The notes beneath the pieces are model-generated. The model was not told the origin of the DNA and did not search any database. It saw only the letters and a list, made by a program, of their open reading frames with translations. Positions 8,660-15,821 of a DNA stretch of 64,000 nt are shown here, piece after piece (the first letter of the stretch is position 1; the number at the start of each line of letters is the position of its first letter). The DNA is from Cyclobacteriaceae bacterium (lineage in GTDB: Bacteria > Bacteroidota > Bacteroidia > Cytophagales > Cyclobacteriaceae), in NCBI GenBank assembly GCA_016786585.1, contig JAEUUI010000028.1, forward strand, positions 124,001 through 188,000. Reading direction: 5' to 3'. A program made the position numbers and the translations under genes.

Positions 8660-10549
8660 TTAAGAATAAGCAAGCCCATCGGCAGTTTTCAGCAGGGCGA
8701 TGATCTGAGTATCGGTTTGTTCAAGATGCTTTGATTCCATTCGCTGTGCAACGGCCTTCGCGAATTCAATTTTACCCATGGACTTGTCAAATATCGTTCC
8801 CGTAAAGGGAAATGTTTTTGACATGGCTTGGAGGTACGAGCTTATTGCGGATTGATACCCCTCTGCATCAACGGCTACTTCAAAAATAGAATTGGCAATA
8901 TCTAACGGGTAATAGTATTCAATAGCAGGCTTGTCAAGTACGATAAATCGTTTATGATCAGCATCACCAAAAAGCTCACGGATTTCAGCAAGGAGTTTAG
9001 TACGCTTGAATGGTTTGTCAAACAGCCCGCAAATTCGCTCACGATAAACAGGCGAGTAGACTTGGGTCTTTAACATTTGAACGATGGCTTCAGCCCCCAC
9101 CTTTGCGTTGTCATAGCCATCGACAAAATGAAAACTAAGCTCGTGCCGGAACAAGTTGACACTACGCCCGGCCTTCACAACCGCACGAAGAAAGATTTCA
9201 TCACTGCGTCCTTCCACGACAACGATATTCGCGGGGAAGAACAAATCGCTTGGGCTGGCCCCGAGCAATTGATAAACATGACGTTGTAATGCAGTCAGGT
9301 CCTGAACAGGCTGGACTTCTACAACTCCGGCTTTCTTTTGAACATAATGGTTGTTTGCAACAACTACGCGATCAAGGAACAAATGTGAATGCGTGGCAAT
9401 CAGGATTCGTTTGAGAGGAAAGCCGTTCTCACCCTTGCTGGCATCTTGCATGGCTGCGAAAACAATCTTCTGAATCCTGGGTTCAAGGCCAAGTTCCGGT
9501 TCATCGATTGCCAGGAACGTTACTAAAGGATTGTATAGCTGGATAATAATCGGAAGGACCGATCGTGCCCCTGATCCCTGCGACATCGGGTCGAGGTCAT
9601 TTACTTTTGCTTTTGTGTTCGTGACATATCGGCCGGTCTTTTGATCTTCAAAACTCCAGGTATCAAAGTATATATTCATCCAGGCGAGAATTTTTTCGCG
9701 GGTGGCCTCATCTTGTAAGGCAAGTTCTTCCATCCAGTCAAACAAACCGTACTGATTGGATTTGAGGTTGACGCGTTTCCGCCTGTTCTCCTTTTGCTTA
9801 TCCGAACGTTCGTGCACATCAAAAGCTTCAAGCTTGATATCATATGCGCTCGTGGTATAAACGCGATTTAAACCGAGGTAATCAACCCCGTCATTGAGTT
9901 TATCCATGAACGAATCGCACGAGGAAACGAGTATAGACGATTTGCCTGAATTATTTGTGCCAAAGAAAACGTTCAGACTGTCGAGCCTGAGCGCTGTTTT
10001 TTCGTGTGTGTACGCTTTGAAAGGCTTCAATGGAAGACTTATCGGTTCGAGTGTTGCCATAATCTCGAAGTCAAGATGAAAGTCCAGTTTGTCAGCCCAC
10101 CCGAAGATCTCAAAGATCCGGGAAAAGCCTACTTCAAATAGCTGTTTGTGATAAATGTCGCCCGAGCTTAATTCGGCAATGATAAAATTTTCTCCTTGCG
10201 GTGTAAGGATTAACTGTACTTCATCATTTTCAATATAGTGTTCGGATGAATAATACGTACCGTTTTCAGGAGTTATGTAGTGTTCCTGCAATTGAAGATG
10301 ATTCGGGCTATTCCACTTGGGATTTCGTTTGCCAACGCAGATTTCTAAACTCCTGACCTGCGCATTGCTGTAGCGATGGGAACTTGAATAGCCGCTGCCA
10401 TGCACATTCATTCCATACCGTATTCCGAATCGCCAGTATCGTGAGCGGGGCGTGATGCATATTTTATACCGGTAGCCTTCAATCGGATAGATTTCTGGAT
10501 GCCGGACATCATTAACTTCGAGTTCGCCTGTGTTGGCAAGAGTGAACAT
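8660..10549 (-). CDS. AAA (ABC/SMC-type) ATPase fused to a TOPRIM nuclease domain, OLD-like, with an extra N-terminal domain
   Basis: A 629-residue protein of the OLD-like class, many of whose members act in phage defence (for example GajA of Gabija). Residues 1 to about 185 form a beta-rich region that the usual OLD proteins lack. The ATPase follows: Walker A GTNNSGKSS near residue 197, a signature-like SQGSGARS, and Walker B with LAIDEPELGLEP, then THSHLFLD. The TOPRIM part has the Glu-containing VVVEGRSDE and a GLFDKP segment that may supply the acidic pair. I chose the ATG at 10549 because it follows the stop of the previous gene by one base (TAGCATG); a TTG at 10582 in the same frame would overlap that gene by 32 bases. 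No helicase partner is present, so it is not a canonical Gabija. Confidence 0.85.
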   Translation of the reverse strand: MFTLANTGELEVNDVRHPEIYPIEGYRYKICITPRSRYWRFGIRYGMNVHGSGYSSSHRYSNAQVRSLEICVGKRNPKWNSPNHLQLQEHYITPENGTYYSSEHYIENDEVQLILTPQGENFIIAELSSGDIYHKQLFEVGFSRIFEIFGWADKLDFHLDFEIMATLEPISLPLKPFKAYTHEKTALRLDSLNVFFGTNNSGKSSILVSSCDSFMDKLNDGVDYLGLNRVYTTSAYDIKLEAFDVHERSDKQKENRRKRVNLKSNQYGLFDWMEELALQDEATREKILAWMNIYFDTWSFEDQKTGRYVTNTKAKVNDLDPMSQGSGARSVLPIIIQLYNPLVTFLAIDEPELGLEPRIQKIVFAAMQDASKGENGFPLKRILIATHSHLFLDRVVVANNHYVQKKAGVVEVQPVQDLTALQRHVYQLLGASPSDLFFPANIVVVEGRSDEIFLRAVVKAGRSVNLFRHELSFHFVDGYDNAKVGAEAIVQMLKTQVYSPVYRERICGLFDKPFKRTKLLAEIRELFGDADHKRFIVLDKPAIEYYYPLDIANSIFEVAVDAEGYQSAISSYLQAMSKTFPFTGTIFDKSMGKIEFAKAVAQRMESKHLEQTDTQIIALLKTADGLAYS

Positions 10550-10550
10550 G

Positions 10551-11723
10551 CTATTGAATCTTGAAATGATTTTGATTGTCAATAATTAACTCCCCACCGG
10601 TACTGTGCGCCCAGGAATTCACGGCTTCGATAAAGTCGAAGATGCAGTCCAGGTATTGTTCGACATAGGTGGGCTGTATAGTAAAGTATGACAAATGTTT
10701 GTCAATCCTGTCTTGGTATATAAAGTCCCCTGAATCCTGTACGATAAAACCATTTTGTACCGGAATTCCAAGAAGGTAACTGTTTGGTAAGTGGGCGTTG
10801 TGTCTGCTAACGTCAGTTGCTTTCAGTGAAATCAGTTTGGTTTCTTTTTCGGTCGTATCTAAGAAGATATCTGATCCGTCTCGTGGGCTGTTGAATCGCT
10901 CAAAACTTCCAATGATTTTAATGACGGAAATGATTGGAGCCAGTCGTTCAGTGCTAAGTTGACTGATGGTGATGGGTTGTTTTACGAGCTCTTCAAGTTG
11001 TGATTTGTAATATTTCAGACTTTTAAAAATCTGAAACCCAAGGAACTGTCTATCTGTGAAGGGTTGAAGGATGATCGAACGATCGAGTTTTAAAAAATTT
11101 GATACATCTTCAAATTTCAGTCTGGCTTTATCTTTGTACCCGAATAGGATCTTGATAAATGCACTTACCAGGAATAATATTTGCGTGTCAAACTGCACCT
11201 TGATATAGTCGCTAACTTCGTTTTTTAGTCGTCCTTCACGATTGAGTTGTTGGATCGTTTGTGTCAGAATTTTTGACACGTTCTTTTTGGCATCTGCTTT
11301 TCCTCGTTGGGTAATACTGTAAGCTAATGGTCTACGAACTCTCAAATCAAACGGTAAGTCTTCATACGTACCGTAATCCACGTTGTAAACACAGATCACT
11401 TTTTCCCATCCGATTGCCTTTACGGCATATCCTAGTTCGATCAGGACATTTGGATTCGGAGTTTTTCTGTCGTCCGAAGTTTTGTTGATGATTGAAATAT
11501 CAGCAATGAAAATGTCGGACCGGGAAATTTTGTCAAAGATGGAATTGGCAATATCCGGTGTGCCAGTTAGCCCTTGCGTATCTTTGTCTAGCGCAACCTC
11601 TAATAAAAAACTTGTATCATTTTTTAACTGTTTAATGGTTGCTTTGATGCAATCTTCAATAAATGATCTATTAGTTGCGTTTGGCAAGTCAGATTGCCAC
11701 GAATAAAATATCTGTTTAATCAC
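10551..11723 (-). CDS. TIR-like / nucleoside-deoxyribosyltransferase-fold protein with a C-terminal unknown domain
   Basis: A 390-residue protein. The N-terminal 150 residues have a Rossmann-like pattern: first strand with the start motif QIFYSWQSD, a strand DIFIADIS after the second helix, and the hallmark NPNVLIELGYA with Glu97 where TIR and deoxyribosyltransferase-like enzymes keep their catalytic Glu. Such domains cleave NAD or nucleotides or bind them. The C-terminal 230 residues are mostly helical, end in strands, and are unrecognised. The start is GTG, two bases after the stop of the small membrane gene, so it is coupled. In an operon with an OLD-like ATPase it could be the toxic effector or the signal generator. 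Whether it is catalytic is not shown. Confidence 0.75.
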   Translation of the reverse strand: MIKQIFYSWQSDLPNATNRSFIEDCIKATIKQLKNDTSFLLEVALDKDTQGLTGTPDIANSIFDKISRSDIFIADISIINKTSDDRKTPNPNVLIELGYAVKAIGWEKVICVYNVDYGTYEDLPFDLRVRRPLAYSITQRGKADAKKNVSKILTQTIQQLNREGRLKNEVSDYIKVQFDTQILFLVSAFIKILFGYKDKARLKFEDVSNFLKLDRSIILQPFTDRQFLGFQIFKSLKYYKSQLEELVKQPITISQLSTERLAPIISVIKIIGSFERFNSPRDGSDIFLDTTEKETKLISLKATDVSRHNAHLPNSYLLGIPVQNGFIVQDSGDFIYQDRIDKHLSYFTIQPTYVEQYLDCIFDFIEAVNSWAHSTGGELIIDNQNHFKIQ

Positions 11724-11725
11724 GA

Positions 11726-11953
11726 CTATGAATGATTTATTAACGTTGACACAATTCCATCCTCTGTTCTGCGAAATTCATAGTTATACCAGGCGGAACA
11801 GTTGCGCCAGGAAAGACTAAGTGTTAACCTGCGAAAGTCGGATTGGATTTTATCATCAGGTTTAACACCCTGTATGCTGAAGTACGCCCAGCCAACGCTG
11901 AGCAATAGGGGAATCCAGAAATTCTTGAGAACTTCTTTAACGATTTCTTTCAT
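11726..11953 (-). CDS. Small one-TM protein, first gene of the island operon
   Basis: A 75-residue protein with one hydrophobic helix near residues 10-30 (NFWIPLLLSVGWAYFSI) between a charged N-terminus and a basic, Ser/Arg-rich soluble tail. It has no family that I recognise. The ATG is at 11951-11953; its stop is two bases before the GTG of the TIR-like gene, so the two are coupled. Small membrane peptides that open defence operons can anchor or restrain the effector; that role here is inference. Confidence 0.65.
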   Translation of the reverse strand: MKEIVKEVLKNFWIPLLLSVGWAYFSIQGVKPDDKIQSDFRRLTLSLSWRNCSAWYNYEFRRTEDGIVSTLINHS

Positions 11954-11970
11954 GGGAGGCGGGGGCTCAC

Positions 11971-11993
11971 CTCAGGCGACTTTCTCACCTGAG
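11971..11993 (-). promoter_or_regulatory. Hairpin in the leader of the five-gene operon
   Basis: On the minus strand, CTCAGGTGA and TCGCCTGAG form a nine-base stem (one T-G wobble in RNA) with a five-base GAAAG loop, 17 bases before the operon's first ATG. The motif AGGTGAG also occurs twice as a direct repeat here. A -7-like TATCTTCG lies just upstream. It could be an RNA control element or a protein operator. Confidence 0.5.
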
Positions 11994-12041
11994 TCCAACG
12001 AAGATACTAATATTTGTTTTGGATAAGTACGTGTCGGAAAC

Positions 12042-12269
12042 TCAATCTTCGGTTAGCTTCTCGAGCCCAAATTCCTCCAGAATTTCCATTGCCTCCGCGA
12101 GTACGCGCATACCCGAGCCGTCCCGAAGCGGGAGTTTGTCAAGATCACTGGAAACCAAATCCCCGAGCGTAATCAGTCCGTTCAATTGTGCCATTAATCT
12201 GAACTGCTCGCTGACATTCAGGGTATCAATTCTCAGCAGTAATCCTGAATCTGTGGCGGGTTTTTTCAT
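12042..12269 (-). CDS. Stand-alone RNA polymerase alpha-CTD-like protein
   Basis: A 75-residue protein from the ATG at 12267-12269; an upstream TTG would only add five odd residues. The whole sequence follows the helix-hairpin-helix pattern of the RpoA C-terminal domain (PF03118 type): IDTLNVSEQF for the usual L-L-S-R segment, then the LITLGDLVSSDLDKL helix, and a final AEAMEILEEFGL. It has no N-terminal alpha assembly domain. RpoA-CTD-like proteins can contact DNA upstream of promoters or act as anti-polymerase decoys. It lies upstream of the five-gene operon on the same strand and diverges from the XRE gene. Confidence 0.6.
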   Translation of the reverse strand: MKKPATDSGLLLRIDTLNVSEQFRLMAQLNGLITLGDLVSSDLDKLPLRDGSGMRVLAEAMEILEEFGLEKLTED

Positions 12270-12303
12270 ACCGCAATGATACAAAAGGGTTGCGTACTTG
12301 CCA

Positions 12304-12315
12304 GCCTTGCAAGGC
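12304..12315. promoter_or_regulatory. Perfect 12-base palindrome between divergent regulators
   Basis: GCCTTGCAAGGC is a perfect inverted repeat midway between the ATG at 12269 (minus) and the ATG at 12338 (plus). The position suits an operator for the XRE repressor acting on both genes. Confidence 0.5.
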
Positions 12316-12337
12316 GCTAATTTGTTTTGATTGCGGC

Positions 12338-12589
12338 ATGCCGCGAAAGAAAATTATCAGCAAGGACAAGTTCAAGATTGAGCTGGGTCAGCGCATTCGC
12401 GTGATTCGCAAGGCTAAAGGCATATCCATCAAGCAGCTTGAAGCAATGGACGAATCCATTGATCGCTCCAACCTGAGTCGCTTTGAAAAAGGCGAGCTGC
12501 TCCCGACTTCCTACACGTTGCTCAAACTTGCCACGCTGCTGGAGGAGGATATCAGTTCTTTTTACAACGGTAAGAAGAAGGAGGATTAA
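12338..12589 (+). CDS. XRE-family transcriptional regulator
   Basis: A small DNA-binding protein of 83 residues, from the ATG at 12338 (MPRKK); the upstream in-frame extension has no gene-like features. A helix-turn-helix of the Cro/CI type covers residues 14-70: LGQRIRVIRKAKGISIKQLEAM, then the recognition part SNLSRFEKGE and LLKLATLLEEDI. Genes of this kind usually repress their own and neighbouring promoters in mobile and defence regions. It diverges from the alpha-CTD-like gene and precedes the membrane/nuclease pair by 118 bases. Confidence 0.88.
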   Translation: MPRKKIISKDKFKIELGQRIRVIRKAKGISIKQLEAMDESIDRSNLSRFEKGELLPTSYTLLKLATLLEEDISSFYNGKKKED

Positions 12590-12613
12590 CAAGACTTAGA
12601 ACCTCATTCCCAA

Positions 12614-12628
12614 TAGGAGTTTCTCCTA
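12614..12628. repeat. Short inverted repeat behind the XRE gene
   Basis: TAGGAG-TTT-CTCCTA forms a perfect six-base stem 25 bases after the XRE stop codon. No T-run follows, so it is more likely a binding site or a weak hairpin than a terminator. Confidence 0.35.
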
Positions 12629-12706
12629 CGCAGGATAATTTGGCGTAAGCTGTATTCAATTTCTTCAGAATCGCGCTATCTTTCTATTCCCTAATCCCTT
12701 GGCACC

Positions 12707-14373
12707 ATGAATGACTATGTTCGCAAGGATCAAGTACTCGAAACAGAGATTTTTAATTCTTTTGACGAATACAAAAATGTCAGCTTCATCAACTGCACAA
12801 TTGCTTCACTGCATTTTGAGGGAACGGAAAATATTTCCCGCGTCCAGCTGGTAAACTGCACGATTCAGGAGGTCGTTCTGTCCGGCAGCAAGTTGACGGC
12901 ATTCCAGTTGTCCAATTGCAAGGTAGCCTCCCTGCACGTTGAAGCTGATTCAGTCAAAGTCGTTGCGGATGATAAGGGAGAACCGCGTACTTCATATCTG
13001 ATTGATCATTTTTCTGTCTTTAAGCAGTCCACGGTCGGCAAGCTTTCCATTGAACTAATCGGCATTAGAACCGTGACCATAAAGTCCTCAACGGTTGATC
13101 TTTTTACGTGCATGCAAAGCTATCTCGGTGAAGTTGTACTATCAGAAGCTACCTTGAAGAGTGTGGCAACATCCCAGGATATAACGTTTGATGAGGCATT
13201 CAGGGCTAATAAATGCACGATTGATTATCTAAGCCTTAGTGCGTTTGTTTTGCCACGATTTGTTTGTCGTAAGACAACGTTTAATAACGACATGGAGATT
13301 GATGTGGAGCAAATGAAATCAGTTACATTTTTACAGAGCACGGGCGGAAGACTGGTTCTGACGGGCCACATATACAAATCTGTAAAATTGACTGACACGC
13401 GATTGGCCTATCTGGAAGCGGGGATGGAATCTGTTGAGAAATTTGTCGTGGAAGCTTCTGCAAAATGGAACTTCAGAAAGGTTCTTATTAACCGGATCAA
13501 CTTTGAGCATTTTCCCCGGAACAAAGATGCGGAACTCAGACTGTTCAATATCAAACGGAGCTTTTGCAAATGCAGGGATTTGAAGCCGGTGGAAAGCTGG
13601 ACATAGCAGATGTCGATATTGGGCTGTGCAATCTCTCCAATGCCCGACTTCATCGCGGCATCTTCAATAACGTAAGCTTTGGAAAGCTTGAAGCATTCAA
13701 TTCGGTGCTGAATGAGTCAACCTTCTTGAATATCAATTGGCCAAAAGGATATCGAATTGTTGAGTTCGATAGCGATATCCAGACGCAGATCGATGACGGA
13801 CATATGAAAGCGAATTCTCCCGAATTGCGCATCAATATGTATTCCCGGATCGTAGATACATATTGCCAGTTGAAGAATCTGTGCTTGAAGCAAAATAATA
13901 AGATGGGTGCGCTGCGGTTTCAGGCACACGAGTTGAATTTCACGTACAAAATTACGCGCATCAGGTTGTTCAAGTTTGGTGTCAGAGGTTTCCTCGAAAA
14001 CTTCAGTGATGGAGCAATTCTGTTTACGAATTGGTTGTTTTCTGATTTTGGAACAAGTTGGCTGAAGCCACTGGGTGCATTAATACTGGCAACGTTCATC
14101 TATACGGCTGTATTGGCGGGCCGACATGATCTGGGATTTACGATACTCTGGAATCCATTGGACTGGGGTCAACATTCTTGCGATGCCTGGCACGCTGCCA
14201 GTGAAATTTTTTTTAGACTGCTTTCACCGGTACGAGGCGAAACCCTTAAAACAGATTGGATGAAGGAATCAGTCAATATCTTTGGTCCGCTTGATTTCTT
14301 TGCCCGAATTTTCACCAGTTATCTAATTTATAATTTCCTTCGCGGTACACGTAAGTTTAATTTCAATATCTGA
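12707..14373 (+). pseudogene. Beta-helix (pentapeptide-like) membrane protein gene, split by a one-base frameshift
   Basis: The first frame (12707-13606) gives a Ser/Thr/Val-rich, beta-helix-like chain with a recurring rhythm of short strands ending in polar residues (NCTI, SKLTAFQLSNCKV, SSTVDLF). The second frame (from about 13558 to 14373) continues the same pattern (LDIADVDIGLCNLSNARL), then a helical part and two transmembrane segments near the end (LKPLGALILATFIY and FFARIFTSYLIYNFL) with a short loop between them, as in two-TM channel modules. One extra G in the GG at 13557-13558 would join them as KRELLQMQGF in a protein of about 555 residues. It may be a sequencing error. The stop lies four bases before the nuclease-like gene. 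Confidence 0.65.
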
Positions 14374-14377
14374 GCAT

Positions 14378-15388
14378 ATGAGTAAATCCAAAGATGAAGC
14401 TTCAGATGGAAGCTGGAAGGAATATCTGTTAAAGAGTGGTTTGCCGCTGGAGTATGAGATACTAAAATTTCTGAGTAAGAAAGGATGCGTAGTCAGTCAT
14501 GAATTTCCATACCTGCGCAACAATGATCAACAGACGGAAACAGAATTCTCGTATGACATTGATGCCAGCTACGCTAAGTTACCCGCCTGGACCGATCTGA
14601 TGATTGAGTGCAAGTATCGACATGATTCGACAAAGTGGATTTTTCTGCCGGACAGTTATGGCGGAGTCGATGAGATTTATCATACTTCATTCATGCATCC
14701 CTTAGATCATTTCAATCAGCATAACAAATTTGTGTTGCCTGACTTTCCATGGGAATTTGCTCCCTTGTGTTCTAAAGGAGTAGAGGTGACAGGAAAGGAA
14801 TTCAATCCGAAGTCCATCACACAGGCCGAACTTCAATTGGCATATGGAATGGTGCATAGGGTAGTGGACGCGTTTGACAATCAAACAGACGAGGCGATGG
14901 CCGCAACGTTTGCCGACACGTTGTGGTTTCATGTACCGGTGATCGTAACCACCGCACAACTTTATCGCTTAAACCCCGGAATTACAATTTCGTCAATTCG
15001 GTCAACAAATGGCATTGAATCAATAGCATCCAATGTGGATGCGGTTATAATCAAGTCCCAACCGGGATTGCAGTTGAAGGATTACAACATGACGCATTTT
15101 GCTAACTTTATTGATGGCCGGAGCGAGAAGCTTGAAGCCTTGCTTGGAGCAAACAAAGATCTTTCAATGGTAATGTCGGGAATCGCTTCAAGTGAATGCC
15201 CGGCCGCAATGGTGGTAATACACCACGATGACGAAAACAAAGCATTCAACAGGCTGTTTGACTATATCGACAAGGTGATGAAGCCAGGTCCCGAAATTTT
15301 CGCGGAGATTAATAAGCGAAGAATGGCACTGAATGAAAAAATGCAGGCATTGTCTCGAAAAAGAAGGAATCAATCTTCAGGGGAATAG
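14378..15388 (+). CDS. Predicted PD-(D/E)xK nuclease-like protein
   Basis: A 336-residue soluble protein. The N-terminal 100 residues carry the restriction-endonuclease-like core: Glu25 in GLPLEYEIL on the first helix, Asp60/Asp62 in YDIDASY on one strand, then Glu77-Cys-Lys79 in DLMIECKYR on the next, which together fit E-D-ExK. The remaining 230 residues are mixed and unrecognised. It starts four bases after the membrane protein gene, so it belongs to the same operon. Mrr-like and similar nuclease folds are common effectors in restriction and abortive infection; the target here is unknown, and some family members have no activity. Confidence 0.7.
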   Translation: MSKSKDEASDGSWKEYLLKSGLPLEYEILKFLSKKGCVVSHEFPYLRNNDQQTETEFSYDIDASYAKLPAWTDLMIECKYRHDSTKWIFLPDSYGGVDEIYHTSFMHPLDHFNQHNKFVLPDFPWEFAPLCSKGVEVTGKEFNPKSITQAELQLAYGMVHRVVDAFDNQTDEAMAATFADTLWFHVPVIVTTAQLYRLNPGITISSIRSTNGIESIASNVDAVIIKSQPGLQLKDYNMTHFANFIDGRSEKLEALLGANKDLSMVMSGIASSECPAAMVVIHHDDENKAFNRLFDYIDKVMKPGPEIFAEINKRRMALNEKMQALSRKRRNQSSGE

Positions 15389-15821
15389 GTAAATGCGCGC
15401 GCCTCAAGTAGAGATACATGACGCTTCTTCCGAGCTCGAGTACTTCTTGGCTTAACCCGAATGTTTTCTTAAAACTTCTTGCAGCATTTTTAATTCTGAA
15501 ATTCAATGACTTAACCACCCTAACGTTAGGGTTGTCACTATTTCGGTAATCCCGCATGTGCGTAGTTAGCGCCATGATTTCAAGAACAAACGCTTTTAAA
15601 AGGCCAGAAGCTTTGCAACTCGCAGGCTTCGACTTGCTCATCGCAGCATCGGCAAGCTTTGCGAATGTCTACGCTATTCGCCACGCTGCGCACCCCCCAA
15701 AATCTCCCACACCAATGTCTGAGCCAGCACGAGGAAACTAAACTAACGAGGATGTGCACGCTTAGAAAATAAACCGCACAACGCAGAAACAATTTTATCA
15801 GTCGGGTGTTATAGCTAATTT
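15389..15821. other. Non-coding stretch at the right end of the island
   Basis: These 433 bases contain no convincing gene on either strand; an open frame of 110 codons on the minus strand overlaps the nuclease gene end and has no recognisable pattern. It holds a 16-base perfect palindrome (listed separately) and C-rich, ORF-poor DNA near 15680-15720 that looks unlike the neighbours. It may be the island boundary. Confidence 0.5.
15517..15532. repeat. Perfect 16-base palindrome
   Basis: ACCCTAACGTTAGGGT is self-complementary over all 16 bases and stands in the gene-free stretch. Function unknown; it could be a recombination or regulator site. Confidence 0.6.

Noticed and set aside
7253-11953. 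Canonical Gabija or Thoeris system
   Set aside because: No UvrD-like helicase follows the OLD-like ATPase, and there is no ThsA-like SLOG effector; the operon has other partners.
12019-12279. 86-codon plus-strand frame opposite the alpha-CTD-like gene
   Set aside because: Ser/Pro-rich shadow of the minus-strand gene, which has a clear helix-hairpin-helix pattern.
15309-15641. 110-codon minus-strand open frame at the island end
   Set aside because: It overlaps the nuclease gene's end, has no recognisable pattern and no clear start context. It could be a decayed gene but I cannot support it.
15389-15821. Integron attC-like site
   Set aside because: The GTTAG and CTAAC words form only the short palindrome. 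No cassette-type R', R'', L', L'' arrangement could be paired.
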